Of a stretch of 64,000 bases of DNA, positions 1-11,086 are shown one piece after another (position 1 is the stretch's first letter; each line of letters starts with the position of its first letter). Origin of the DNA: Alisma plantago-aquatica (Eukaryota > Streptophyta > Magnoliopsida > Alismatales > Alismataceae); NCBI GenBank assembly GCA_963693085.1, contig OY856411.1, forward strand, positions 110,719,267-110,783,266, in the 5' to 3' direction. The translations under genes were made by a program, and so were the position numbers. A model generated the notes under the pieces. That model saw only the letters and a program-made list of their open reading frames with translations, did no database searches and was not told the origin of the DNA.

Positions 1-600
1 TTTTTTTTTTTGCTGAGTTATTCCTCCTATATTCCCTCCCACTACTATGTGAGTATGTACATATGCCTTCAAGTTTGTCCTATATCTCCTGCTACCAAAT
101 CTGGTACTACTATTTGCAAATATTTGTTCTTCTTTTTCTAATTTCTTCCTCCTAAATCTCCTCTCGCATTTACTATTGTTTGCATGTTTCCATTTATTTT
201 CACTGACCTATTCTTCCTTCCTCTATATTTTCTATTTCAGCACCTGCTACTGCTGTTTTTTATTTTGTTTTGTTGAATTCTCCCTCTTTCAATCTCTTTT
301 TACTGCAGTTTTTTTTGTCTTATTCTGACTTCTTCCTGCACAACTCCTACCATTTGCAGGTATCCCGTTTTTTCTCTCCAATGCCTACTTATCTTCCTTT
401 TATTGTTGTTTCTTTTTCTTCATGTTAATTCTCTTGCTCCAGATTCTCCTATAGTTATCAATTCGAATTCGACTTACAATAACATTGGCATCAATAAAAA
501 TTACATTATCACATATAGTATCATGTCTACAAACATTTAAATACGTAACTGGGGAAAAAAAAGCCCAAAAAAACGAATGCAAGCTTAAACCCGCCGCCTA
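1..600. other. AT-rich intergenic DNA, no gene seen
   Basis: The stretch opens with a T-run and is pyrimidine-rich on the plus strand. The only open frame (400-582, minus) has low-complexity composition and no recognisable motif. I see no repeat boundary or RNA gene. Confidence 0.6.
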
Positions 601-700
601 GACGCCTTGACAACCATGGTAGTGATACATTGTATACTTGTCAAGGCGTCGCCAGTCAGTCACCCTAGATCCTAGGGCGTCGGCCGCCCAGGAGTAGGGT
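595..700. repeat. Hairpin-forming repeat with a perfect 13-bp inverted repeat
   Basis: The 13-mer GACGCCTTGACAA at 601-613 is repeated exactly in inverted orientation at 638-650, around a 24-nt spacer that is itself partly self-complementary. Flanking sequence is rich in CCTAGGGCG/CCGCCTAGACG-type words of the kind that plant hAT-derived short repeats often carry. No target-site duplication could be fixed, so the element class is a guess; the inverted repeat itself is certain. Confidence 0.5.
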
Positions 701-2711
701 CTTTTTGCATATAATTAGTTTTATATATAGTCATGGAGCCAAATTTTGACCGAAATTGCAAAAATTCTAATCGAAATTTTGTTTTTTTGCAATTGGACAT
801 CGAAACTTACGATTAGACATATGAAACGCACAAATGCAAGGAATGGGACGTAATTTCTGTCCAAACGTTAGGAACGCATACTTTGGAATTTTTGAATTTC
901 GAACAAAATTTCAGTTTCTGTGGGCATCGAAATCAAACATTTTCTTCCTTGGGATGACTCAACAAGTATGATACATTGCTCTACAAATTCAACTTAACAG
1001 CGAAAAGAAGTTCACAATCAAGATCTTTGATTGTGTGACTGGAAAAATGTAGGCTGTTAGGTTGTGTCATGATGATATGGAAGTTTACATGCTCTTGATT
1101 TATGAGTATTTTATATTAATTCAAGTACATATTTTTAGTACGAACTAATGTATATATACACTAGTTTTTCATGTGCATGCAAAATTTACATTATGATTGT
1201 GTTGCATACACATCTTATCTTCATTTCTGAAGTGTGTTTTTTATGCGTGCAGAAATACACAGGATTATTCATTTAGTCTATCTATAATAAGCATTTCACA
1301 TGCAAGCAAAATTTACATTATGATTGTATGACATACAGTTCTTATCTTGATTTCTGAACTGTGTTTTTATGCATGTCGAAATACACAAAATTGTCCATTA
1401 GTGTACAGTGTACACATAATCATATATTATCTTAAAATCTTAAATAGGAAAACCTTCATTGGCATTAAATCAAATTGATCATTCATTAAATTCGCTCTAA
1501 AAATGACTTTCATTTAAGTATGAAAGTAGTAGATGGTAATAGGGTCGAGAATCGATCCGAAACGAGACAATATTTTTGGATTTGATCAAAATTCAGAAAA
1601 TTACTGACCGAAAACCAGACTGGATTCATTGCAATGCAGTCTGCACTTTTTTTTGGTCAGCAGTGCACTAGAACGCTTAAAACATGAAACAGACCAGGAA
1701 CGAACTGTTTAGACAGCAACTGACTTTGCTGATTGGAATTCTTGAACAACGCTTTTGCTTTTTTTAAGATCTAATGATACAATTGCACTGGCGAAAATAC
1801 AATATTTACTAGAAGCAAAGGGAGATATTAATTCATGTAATTTGGTCATATGTCTACAAGCCCATATAAGAGTCCAATGTCAGTCGGTCCAATCGAGTCT
1901 CGTCAGGTCTACAATTGTTTAACATCTCATCAAAATAGGAAAGAGTCCCTCTAGTATCAAATAATTGTTAGTATATCATCTATTCAATATATCCAACAAC
2001 ATGAACACAACATAGAACTGAGTTTAAAAATATATAAACTAAAAAAAAAATTGCAAACATAAGAGTTTCTAGTTGGGGCATGAAATGATGTCATCTAGAT
2101 GGGTACATGCAACATAAATAGCAACTCATCTTTGTTTAGATTCGTTTAAACTAAACATACAGCAGAAAATCGACATATTGCTTGAGACTAGGGGTGGGCA
2201 TTCAGTTAATTTGATTGGATAATGTCAATTTGGTTCGGTTCGGTGTTCGGTTAATTGGTTATTTTGTGTTTGAAGATTTTAACTATTAACCTAACCAAAT
2301 TAGAGTGGTTAACCGGTTCGATTAACAGATATTTCGGTTTGGTTAATGAAAAAAATGGGTCAACCGAAATAAGTTAGTTGGTCCAAGAGTATAGTGGAAG
2401 TACAACCCGAATGAAACAGCAACCAGACTGAAATCACAACCCCACACAGTTAGTAAAATCAATCTAAGAAAAGTAGGGGGAATTTTACAGCAATTACTAT
2501 AATCAAGTTAGTTATGCTTTATATTTCCCCTTGTCACAACATGTACCAAAATGAATTTCATAATTAAGTAGAAATCAAAATGACAGTTAATATGCACGGG
2601 TGTGCAACACAGCTCTCCACAACAATCAACCAAAACAAAAACTTATGCCAAACTTTCTAAAAACTATATGCGGATTTATCAGAAAGCAAATTATATTAGT
2701 ATCATAGACCG
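651..2711. other. AT-rich intergenic DNA without a recognised gene
   Basis: No coding frame with a family motif is visible on either strand. It contains the tandem duplication at 1165-1410. A segment near 2189-2370 opens with ACTAGGGGTGGGCA and carries repeated GGTTCGGTT and its complement AACCGG. That resembles one end of a plant hAT-type MITE, but the matching second terminus was not found. Confidence 0.5.
1165..1410. repeat. Diverged tandem duplication, period about 127 bp, two units
   Basis: Unit 1 (about 1165-1280) and unit 2 (about 1292-1405) share GCAAAATTTACATTATGATT (starting 1179 and 1306), a CTTATCTT(C/G)ATTTCTGAA block and a GAAATACACA block in the same order and spacing. Units differ by scattered substitutions and small indels, so the duplication is not recent. 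Function unknown. Confidence 0.7.
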
Positions 2712-2781
2712 TTAATTCCTCAGGTTCCCCAAATCGTGTGAGGCGTGGAGTATGCCAAGTGCATACCTTGTGAGATGATAT

Positions 2782-2936
2782 TGTGAAAAACAATGAGATT
2801 TGGAGAGCTTAAGGTAGCACAATGTGTGCACCCTCATATATATAATACTGAAAGAATTACAAAGAGGTCCATATATAAAAGAGAAATAACAAAACAAATA
2901 ACAGGCTATGTAAAACAGGAAATATATAATGTAACA
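2782..2936 (-). repeat. 3' LTR of the deleted copia element (155 bp)
   Basis: On the minus strand it starts TGTTACATTATA and ends TTTTTCACA. It matches 4049-4203 except at about three positions. It lies directly against the PPT at 2937-2946. Confidence 0.95.
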
Positions 2937-2946
2937 CTCCCCCTCA
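2937..2946 (-). other. Polypurine tract of the deleted copia element
   Basis: The minus strand reads GAGGGGGAG immediately before the 3' LTR. This is the usual primer position for plus-strand DNA synthesis in LTR elements. Confidence 0.9.
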
Positions 2947-3811
2947 TGTTGGAGCATAGAGGTCAATCATGCCCAACTTGTCCATCAGTGTGCAGAATTG
3001 TTTATTCGCCAACAGTTTGGTGAAGATATCAGCAACTTGATATTCTGATCTCGTGAATGGAGTGCATATCTTGCCAGCAAGAATAGATTCTCTGATGAAG
3101 TGGCAGTCAACTTCAATGTGTTTGGTGCGCTCATGATAGACAGGATTATTTGCAATGAAGATGGCAGCTCTGTTATCACAGTGCATAGGAATGGCCGAAG
3201 AAGACTCAATCCCAAACTCTTTCAGGAGAGAACGTACCCACAATAACTCACAGGCAGTATGGGCCATGGCCCTGTACTGAGCTTCAGCACTAGATCTGGC
3301 AACGACATTCTGTTTCTTGCTCCTCCAAGTAACAAGATTGCCTCCTACAAAAGTATAGTAATTGGAGGTAGATTTTCTATCAACTTTGTTGCCTGCATAA
3401 TCAGAATCAGAATACCCTTCAAGAACACAGTGCCCATTCTTTTTATAATGAAGTCCCTTGCCAGGCGACTTTTTTAAGTATCTCAGGACTTGACATACAG
3501 CATCCCAATGACACTGTTTGGGTTTGTCAATGTACCTGCTAAGAAGACCCACTGCAGTAGCAATATCAGGACGAGTAACAGTTAAATAAATCAATTTACC
3601 AATCAACCTCCAGAATTTTTTATGATCAGCAAACACAAAAGAGGAATCATCATCCCAATTCACATTGGGATCAAGAGGAGTATCCGCAGGTCTTGCTCCA
3701 AGCATACCAGTCTCCTGCAGAATATCAAAAACATACTTTCTCTAAGAAAGCACCAGGGCATTAGAGGTTCTAGAGACCTCTATGCCAAGAAAATACCGAA
3801 GTCTGCCCAGA
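2944..3811 (-). pseudogene. Copia pol fragment: C-terminal reverse transcriptase plus RNase H
   Basis: Open from 3705 to 2944 (253 residues), with copia homology extending upstream to about 3811 through one TAG where the family has a glutamine codon before the RKYV motif. Visible copia landmarks in order are YFLGIEVSRTS (end of the RT region), TRPDIATAVGLLSRY, then RNase H blocks YSDSDYAGNKVDRKSTS, VARSSAEAQYRAMA, MHCDNRAAI, KHIEVDCHFIRE and VADIFTKLL. The conserved SSAEAEY is changed to SSAEAQY, removing one acidic residue. The fragment has no start, no RT catalytic YVDD and no integrase, so it cannot encode a functional polyprotein. Confidence 0.93.
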
Positions 3812-4032
3812 CAGAGGGTCTTGTGGTGGATTAGGCCACAAGGATGGAGGTTATTAGGGGATTAGAGGTGGATGGAGGGCTGCGGAGGGGTAGACGGCGA
3901 TCGGTAGCGGCGGCGGTACTGTAACAGAGGCGGCGGTACTGTATCAGTACTGTAGCGGCGAAAAAAAGGAGATTTCGGAGTGTGGTGGTGGCTAGGGTTG
4001 GTGGAGATAGGGATTAGGTTTAAGGTGGATCG

Positions 4033-4048
4033 TCCCGCTCTGATACCA
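4033..4048 (-). other. PBS of the deleted copia element (tRNA-iMet type)
   Basis: The minus strand reads TGGTATCAGAGCGGGA directly after the 5' LTR with no spacer. This is complementary to the 3' end of plant initiator tRNA-Met and fixes the minus-strand orientation. Confidence 0.93.
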
Positions 4049-4203
4049 TGTGAAAAACAATGAGATTTGGAGAGCTTAAGGTTGCACAATGTGTGCACCC
4101 TCATATATATAATACTGAAAGAATTACAGAGAGGTCCATATATAAAAGAGAAATACCAAAACAAATAACAGGCTATGTAAAACAGGAAATATATAATGTA
4201 ACA
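4049..4203 (-). repeat. 5' LTR of the deleted copia element (155 bp)
   Basis: Partner of 2782-2936 with about 98 percent identity by eye. It is bounded by the PBS at 4048 and by the TSD copy GATAT at 4204-4208. Confidence 0.95.
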
Positions 4204-4403
4204 GATATTTTCTGAAGTTTTCAGCTGAGTTCACAAGTAATTCCAAAGGGACTCCAGAGAAGCAAGTCCTTTGATTAAGCCTTGTTGTCGCCACAGCAAC
4301 AACAATGCCGAGAGCACCGCTCAGCCTAGCCCGCAGTAGCGGTAGAACCTTGAGCTGGTGGGGGAAAGAAGATCTGGTAGTCGCGACAGGGTTAGCAGCC
4401 AGC

Positions 4404-4600
4404 CAGGGGTAGCCGCTGACGGAATCGTCGGATAGGCCCTACGTAGGATCTGCGTTGTTCAAGAGGGAATCGGGGGAGTCAGGAAACCTTCCGCTGAGTC
4501 GCGGAAGACAAGGGAAGTTGAGATTGCTGGCTTCTAGGTGGGGTAGACAGATTTAGGCATTTGCAACTAGGTCATATTCCCCGTTTGGGTTGCAGGAAAG
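4404..4600. repeat. Dispersed repeat, diverged copy of 14139-14340
   Basis: Collinear words shared with 14139-14340 include GGGTAGCCG, GATAGGCCC, GAGTCAGGAA(A/G)CCTTCCG, TGAGTC, GTGGGGTAGACAGATT (ATGGGGTAGACAGATT in the other copy) and a following GTTGCA(G/T)... block. Indels of two bases break any shared reading frame, so this is more likely a transposon or other non-coding repeat than an exon. No termini were found. Confidence 0.65.
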
Positions 4601-5270
4601 GATGTGAGAAAAAACAGATGTAACAAAGGTTGGGATGTGGTTAAATGTAGGATAATTTGTAAATAGCACACAGGAAAAGATAAGCTACAAAAGCATATAA
4701 GAATAAGGGCTCATTTGGTTGCTTGCTGTTGCAACCCATTGTGCAAATTAAAAACAGGAAACCAAACCAAATGAAACTGAACTGCAACTATAATATTTGG
4801 TTAAACGTAATTGCAACTCAGCAACTTAGATTTTCATGTGTTTGATTGTCTGTTGTTCCGTAATCCAAAGACCAATGGTGAGCTTACCTTCCAAAAATGT
4901 TCTACTGACATTTCCTTTGATTTTAAATATGAACAGAAAACGGAGGGAAAAAAAGCTACATAACTGACAATAGCCAATAAAGCTTCACGTGACTATTACA
5001 AACAAAGGGAGTATGCCATTGATTAGTGAAATTTCTGGGATTATAAGACCATAAGGAGTCTGCCATCGATCAATTGTTGTAGTACATTCATCAAAAACAA
5101 GCGCAAATCATTCCAAGTACAAGTCAAATACAGAGTACAAATACAAGCCCAGAAATTCAGAACAAAAATACATCAGCCTAAGTCAGTGATGAAAGCCCAC
5201 AATTGTGAATGTCTGACTGCTAGCTTCCTTCCAGCTCCCGCTACCCACAAAATCCAAAGGAAACTGTACT
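4601..5270. other. Intergenic DNA, no gene recognised
   Basis: No family motif on either strand. Around 4705 a CTCATTTGGTTGC word resembles hAT-type MITE termini, but no partner was found. Minus-strand GGAAG/GTAAGC at about 4892-4882 looks like a splice donor, without a supporting coding frame. Confidence 0.45.
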
Positions 5271-7554
5271 TGTAACATCCTAACTTTTTATATTAGAAAA
5301 CCCTAATTCCAAATTTCAAATCTTGATGCCTTGAATAAAATCTATGGAAACTTAGACACCCAATTATAATGAATAAACCATGTTTGACATAATAATCTTT
5401 CATCATCAAGTTTATTGAAACTCAATTTCATCAATTATAACCCTAATTTGGCATATTAGTAACTTACAGGGGGATAAAGTGAAATTGACCCTTTTAATAA
5501 TAATAATTTGACCTGACAAATTTTTATGCGAACTTGGAACAGTAATATCCAAATTTATTCAAAATATCAATTTCTAAATATTTATAGATGGGTTTGGATA
5601 ATTAAAAATAAGATTTAACTTGGAAAGGATATAACATGTGGAAGGAATTCTCAAAACTAAAATATAACTTGATTTTCGAAATCATCGTACCCAAATTAGT
5701 TAACAGGCCGAATTTGGTTAGATTTGAACTTCCTTTGATGCCCCAATTTGGATTGATAAGAAATTATTTAAATCCATTTACATTTCCTAAATACTCTATT
5801 CCTAGTCTAACCAGACTTTGGTCTCGGACCTTTAGTATGCGTCGCGATGTCTTTTTGGACCTCAAATCTGAATGAACGGTCACAATCTTTTTGCCCGATC
5901 TGCGGACCCATCTGACGGTCCCTGGCTGTCTTCCTCGCCCGTCCGAGTCCTATTCGGACTGGGACAGTGGAGGCCACCCTCCCGATCTCCCTCTCTGTTG
6001 GCTCCCTGTGCAGACCAATCGCCCCCTCACAATCCTCGTCCCTTCGCGAACCTTCTGACTCCTTACACGGTAGGGTTTCATGCCCTAGAGCCCTGGGTCG
6101 ACTAGGACTCTCACTGGGTTCCCCTATTTCTTTCCTCGCAAGTAAGCCAATGACTCTCATGACTCAAAACCTATAGATATCCATCTCAAAACGATCGTGG
6201 ATCCCCTAAAAACGCAACACCACCTTCAGTTTGCTCTCCAGTCTAAGAACCCATCCCCGAGCTCCGCCGCCATCGCCTTGCAAAAGATATCTCGATAGAC
6301 CACCCTCAACCTCCGCCACCTTCTCTGACTGCGCGTGTGAGTCAAACAAGATCCAAGGAAGCTTCCAGCTCTACGGATTTGTCCTTTGTTGGTGAGTTCT
6401 TGTTTCCCCTCTTTTTGGTTTCATGTTGCTCTTTTGGGCCAATGGACTTGATTCTTGCGTTTCGACCTTCCTTCAGTGTGGTTTTGCGTATCTGTACCTT
6501 CGTGAGTGCGCCGCAAACCCTTCTGGATTGATGGTTTTTGTTGTGGTTGCTTTGTTGTCACCCCCTCTGATCTCGACCTGCTTCAGCCATGGCAGGGGTG
6601 GGTCTTCAGTGCTCCGATCACCGCTGTGCCCATGGTGGGGCTTGCCAGGTTCGGCCGGGGGTCAGAGAGGTGCATAGCACCACAGTTTCCACCAAGAGAC
6701 GCTTGATCCCCGTTTTGTTCTCTGGATTTCACCGTCCATCGCACTGTCCTTTGTGGTCCTGCTCACTACGTCGTCATTAAGAACACGAAGATCCCAGGGG
6801 ATGGATTCCCCTTTTCACCCCTGTTGGAGCGATTCCCAGTTTTGCGCCCTTATGGGCAATATCGGGTTTTTGCATATATTGTTTTTTTTCATCCGTTGGT
6901 TGCTGGGGCGAGCCCCCTTTTCTAGCTGGCTGATAAGGATTGGTCCACGCAAGCGTAGCTTGGGCTCCCTATCTGCTGAGTTGAATCAATTTGCAAACGT
7001 GGATTTATAATGCCTTCCTATTGGACCGTTCTTTGAAAATTGATAACAATTCAACCGATGGTCAGAAAATTATGTAAAAATATGTGTTGGAAAGGTTTTT
7101 CAATGGAGGACACGATTTTCAGATTTTCAGACCCTGATTTGACAGTATCTGACCATGATTTCCTAGAAGACTTAAATTAGGGTTTAAGATGGTGTTTAAA
7201 GTGATAAATGATATAAAGTATGATTAATTTTAGGAAAATTAGGAGTGACTCAGGCTCAGGGAGACTGAATTAGGGTTTGCTCCAATAAAGGTAAGCGGGT
7301 CCATGCACCTTGAGTAGTCAAGTAATGGTTTTCAATCGCTTTAAGATTATAGTATCATAATGATCAAGTTAAACCATATGATGTTATGTATTCAATTTTT
7401 TAGAAAGTCTTAAGTTAATGCTTCCAAAAGTTATCATATGATCCTTATGTCTTAAATTTCCTATTTCAAGAAACTATGTCATGTTCATGTTAAATCCAAG
7501 TAAATAATCATTATGTCAAGTTAATGATGAATCATGTAATTAGTTGCATTATTG

Positions 7555-7765
7555 GTCCTCATTATGTTAATGTTGAGCCGTCGGGCCTTATGAGTTCAAA
7601 TGGAACATTATGGCACTTATGTGCAATTCATGAGTTCAAATGGAACATTATAGCACTCAGGTGCAAATCATGAGCTCAAGATGGAGCGTTGTTATGGCAC
7701 GTTTGTGCAAATCATGAGTTCAGTTGGAACATCAATTGAGCCTACGGGCCTTATGAGCACAGTTG
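7555..7765. repeat. Degenerate tandem repeat inside the solo LTR
   Basis: Units of roughly 60 bp contain ATGAGTTCAAATGGAACATTAT, written here in parts as ATGAGTTCAA and GGAACATTAT, followed by GCAC(T/G)T..GTGCAA(T/A)TCATGAG. About three to four units are recognisable, bracketed by two GGGCCTTATGAG words (about 7580 and 7747). It ends close to the LTR R/U5 side and may be a promoter or enhancer repeat. Confidence 0.6.
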
Positions 7766-8091
7766 GTGCATAAGAGTAAAAGACATTACAATTAACCAAT
7801 TAAGAGCATATTATGTGAACCAAAGATTTATTGTACAATTACATTTATGATTTGATTTTTCTTATTGCCCAGTTATTATGTTATTATAAAGATACTCAAT
7901 GTCGCTTACTCTGACGCGTTTTCTATTTTGAATGCATGGCTAGGGACGTGATGTCCGCAGGAGAAAAGCATAAGGAAGGAGATTAAGCGAGGAACATACA
8001 TCTCAAGGACAAACGAAGAGTTTAGACCTGGTGGGGTGTCAACTGTCTTATGGCCTTTAGTCTAGTTTTTCAATCAGTGTTGAGATTATGC

Positions 8092-8118
8092 ACTAGTTTA
8101 GTTTAGTTTAGTTTAGTT
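8092..8118. repeat. Pentanucleotide microsatellite (TAGTT)n
   Basis: About five uninterrupted units of a five-base repeat of the form TTTAG/TAGTT, inside the solo LTR. Confidence 0.85.
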
Positions 8119-8283
8119 CAAAGCTTTAGTTTTATGTTGTGGAGCTTGAGACATGAGAATTGTAAATTATGTATCATGTGATGGTTTATTAAACTTTATT
8201 TTTATGCAATGATGATCACGTTTGTGACATCCCAATAAGATGTATGCTTCCGCTTAGTTGTGAAATTGGTGTGTTACAGTACT

Positions 8284-8999
8284 GATGATGGCTCAAGGTA
8301 TCTCAAACTACCGAGGAATAGCAGTGTGTAGAACATACAAGAGGATCTCCAACGTTTATCCTTGGTCGTGTGGATCTTTCCACCGTATGCGCTTGTGACA
8401 ATTAAACAACACTTTTTGATTAAATGACCATGTTTTACAGAAACAAGGTAAGTCGGGACAGCAGGAGGGGACGTCATAGGCGTTTGACTGTGAGTTATTA
8501 ACGGCAGCATCGAATTGGAGAAACAAGGAATCAAAAGCAGGAAATTGACTAGACCGTTAAAGGCAGATAGACAATACTGGGTGGAAATAAAACCTCAAAA
8601 AGGAGAGAATTAGTAGTCAAAGAAATAAACCAATAGTGGTCTATTTTCGTTTTGCAGTGAGCAGACTATTATAATTTCCAAACCTTGCGTATAGAGATGA
8701 TTACTACAATTTCCCGACCTTGCCTGAGAAACCAGGACGACATCAGTACCCAAACCTCCCTTATCACTCAGGCAATTTCGCGAACACTTTCTGGGAGCAA
8801 TGTTACGTACAAGTGAAATCCAGAACTAGAAAATCAAACAGAGATATCTATATAGAGAGAAAATGAAAGAGAGGTGGTGATAGCTTCCTTATTGGTATCA
8901 AATTCATATGTTAGGGAAACATCCATTGCTCACGTGAGGAGGGATAAAACAAAACAACCATGAACAGGAAGAAGGTCGAACCACAGAATGTGAGGGAAG
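8284..8999. other. Non-coding sequence to the right of the solo LTR
   Basis: This joins to 4204-5270 once the solo LTR is removed. No gene motif was seen. A short minus-strand frame (8274-8534) overlaps the LTR boundary and is not a gene. Confidence 0.5.
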
Positions 9000-10040
9000 G
9001 AAACCCACCAGGTGATTGTTCTCAAGGAAGTAGAGCTGTTCTTAGGGATGCAGAGCAGTCGTCCACGCCACTCCAGCACAGGGAAGCTGCTACGCGAACA
9101 CAAGGCAACTTGGGGTAAACAGCAACGGGAGAACGAGGAGGAAGTCCCTCCACCGGGTGAATCAGGAGAAAGTCCTGCGGTTGTCGGGTGAAGAAGAAAG
9201 AAATCCCGCCAACGCTGGATGAGAGGAACAAGTAGTAGAACCGGAGGACGGAGGAGAGGAGACGGAGCGGTAGCCCTAGCACGCTTCGTGGCGTGGAAAA
9301 TGAACCGCGCCCAAATCGGGGGCGGTTCTTTCCCTCACTTTCGTACTGGGCTGGAAATGAGCTGTGAGTTTGTTTTCCGGGTGTGGGTTGGACCGGCACG
9401 GAACCAAACGACCGAATTGCAAAATAATGTATAGTTGGAACTGCACGTGTTGGAGCCCAGCCCAACCAAACGGGCCCTGAGCCCCATTGCAACTGAAATT
9501 GGTGGCCGATGCAGAGAGTGACGGTAGGCTGGATTTATAATTGTGGCAAAGACAATATTCTGAACAGCCACAATTTACTAACAAGAAATTCAGAATCCAT
9601 TCGTAAAAATAGCATGCCACAAATAAATATGATATGCCTACAATAGTAGTCGTACCTAACTGCACAACCTTGTTGTTTGTCAGCGCCACCCAAAAATCAG
9701 AGTATGTTGGGGAAATCTTGTGATGAAACACCAGCTTGTGGTGTCAAGAATTCTGCCCCGAACGTACGGTTTATTTCCCAACGGCCAGCTGGAGCGCGTT
9801 GGCAAGTCGGAGAGGTTGCCGACGGAGATGGTGGCCTGAAGCGTGAAGGGTGACTGAGTTTGCAGACGGGAGTCCGGCAGCAGCAGCAGCACCTTGCAGA
9901 GTTTCGGGCGAGTCCAAGAGTTCGTCGACGAGAGGACGGCAGTGGCAGCTGGTGTCTCGCGCAAGATGTAAAAGAGGGGTCGCGCGAGTCGGTGTTGGGA
10001 CGAGACGGACCGATCCCGTTAGACGGGTTTAGAATTATCC
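9000..10040. other. GC- and CpG-rich stretch; possible first-exon or promoter region of a host gene (unproven)
   Basis: Base composition changes sharply here: CG dinucleotides are frequent (for example around 9220-9330 and 9755-10025), unlike the AT-rich and CpG-poor flanks. Several overlapping minus-strand frames are open (9022-9492, 9680-9964, 9697-10122), and a GCAGCAGCAG run lies at 9879-9891. CpG retention in a region full of methylated transposons suggests low germline methylation, as in gene 5' ends. I recognise no domain in any frame and no exon series downstream. At about 9455-9480 the sequence reads CCAACCAAACGGGCCCTGA, resembling an end of a hAT-type MITE. It may therefore be a decayed gene start, a mobile-element leader, or both. 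Confidence 0.3.
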
Positions 10041-10257
10041 TGATTTTAAGGATGTCAAATTGAAACTTTTTGTTACCAAACATAGTATTGGAATCTATAT
10101 TTGGATCAAAATTCGTTCCCATGCCAAGTACCTAGAATCAAACCGGGGATTGCTACATAGACTTAGTTTGGGATTCAAAATGTATACATTTTGTACCTTT
10201 TTACAAATAAAAATTATATATTTTCTTTGTGTCTTATGTTTTGTATAAAAAGGACAA

Positions 10258-11086
10258 AATATATTTTGTTTTGTATCTCAAAATGAATCTACATAACATT
10301 TTCTATATTCAATTTACATGTGATTAGACAAATTTATTTGTATATAAGCATTAATTGATTTATTGAATTAATTCATATTATTATACCTATTAACTATACT
10401 AAACTGATTCCGTATGATTGATCTTCATACTCAATATAGTCTTTATTAACTTTATGTAATATATATATATATTGTGTTTTCACAAGTAGGGGTGACCGTT
10501 AAAATCCAAGTATTCATTTAATCGATTCTAATCAAATTGTGGTCACTCCTACCAATGAAATATATTTTATAAAAGTAAAAAAAATATTATTTGCAATATA
10601 AAATATCGACTTGACATGCGTAAATCCTATGTGCCAAAGAAAAAGTATAAGTGTCAAAATAATGATCGAATATTAAATTTCACTTTTGTCAAACTTGGAC
10701 ATTGTGTTCTTATAGACTACTATTAACTAGAAATGACTTGAATTGGTTTATTAAATAAATGGAGAAAGGAGATTAAATTGATGGTTTGAAACTAAGATGG
10801 ATGGAATCTCTATGATATATTGTTTTACTACGGTGATAGTTGTAATAAAGCCCTAACCAATCGTTAATAGTTTATTGTTGTGCATAGTCAGGCATATGTA
10901 ATTAACGTCACGTTCTTCCGAAGTGGGATACATTGTCCGGTTGAGTTAAAACCTTGATTCTATAGTGTTGAAGTAGTAAATTGAATGCAAAATAAATTTC
11001 ATATATCGACAATATCTCTCTTAGTTGTTAGTTTGGTTCCGTAATGCATTATTAAGTGAGTTTATGAGAATTCTCGTATGAAACTC
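10258..11086. repeat. Dispersed 1-kb repeat, copy 1, left part
   Basis: Collinear with 28061-28890: both contain TTTTGTATCTCAAAAT, a TCATACTCAATATA block, a GGGGTG(A/G)...GTTAA block, AATCTAATCGTGGTCA-like sequence, AAAAAGTGTA/AAAAAGTATA, GATGGATGGAATCT and CCTTGATT(C/T)T(A/G)TA.TGTTGAAGTAGTAA. Identity is perhaps 70-80 percent with small indels, so the duplication is old. No coding motif was seen. The copy is split at 11086/13958 by a solo LTR. Confidence 0.8.

Larger units (their letters stand above)
2782..4203 (-). mobile_element. Internally deleted Ty1/copia LTR retrotransposon, 1,422 bp, TSD GATAT
   Basis: The element is a complete integration unit: two 155-bp LTRs, PBS, PPT and a perfect 5-bp TSD, GATAT, at 2777-2781 and 4204-4208. 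It reads on the minus strand. Between the LTRs only the leader (about 3812-4032) and the C-terminal end of pol (2944-3811) remain; gag, protease, integrase and most of reverse transcriptase are missing. The two LTRs differ at only about three positions, so insertion is fairly recent. A deleted element with intact termini and a clean TSD suggests either mobilisation in trans as a short RNA or an internal deletion after insertion. The RNase H region resembles the copia group with short LTRs, but I cannot assign a lineage. Confidence 0.95.
2712..4438 (-). other. Open frame interrupted by the 1.4-kb copia insertion; possible decayed host coding segment
   Basis: If the copia element (2782-4203) and one copy of its TSD are removed, the minus strand is open for 100 codons: from 4438 (after a TAG at 4441-4439) down to 4209, then 2781 to a TAA at 2714-2712. 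No ATG opens the frame, so it would have to be an internal exon or a fragment. The sequence at the junction, CTCACAAG followed by GTATGC (about 2775-2762), also looks like a splice donor. I do not recognise the product, and a 100-codon open run in locally GC-rich DNA can arise by chance. The upper part (4404-4438) belongs to a dispersed repeat with a diverged copy at 14139, where the frame is not kept; this argues against coding. Confidence 0.2.
5271..8278 (+). mobile_element. Solo LTR, 3,008 bp, Ty3/gypsy-type, TSD GTACT
   Basis: The unit starts TGTAACATCC and ends GTGTTACA, so the termini are inverted repeats with TG...CA ends. A perfect 5-bp TSD, GTACT, lies at 5266-5270 and 8279-8283. No internal region, PBS or second LTR is present, so this is a solo LTR left by LTR-LTR recombination. 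The length, the TGTAACATCC start and a GC-rich leader-like zone near 5870-6370 fit the long LTRs of Tekay/Del chromoviruses; that assignment is inference. Orientation is taken from the conventional TGTAACA start and is therefore only likely. The small open frames inside (for example 5872-6105 and 6423-6677) show no motif. Confidence 0.93.

Noticed and set aside
2189..2370. hAT-type MITE
   Set aside because: One end (ACTAGGGGTGGGCA) and internal GGTTCGGTT words fit, but no second terminal inverted repeat or 8-bp TSD was found.
9330..9480. hAT-type MITE ending in AAACGGGCCCTGA
   Set aside because: Only one terminus was recognisable. The left end and the TSD could not be located.
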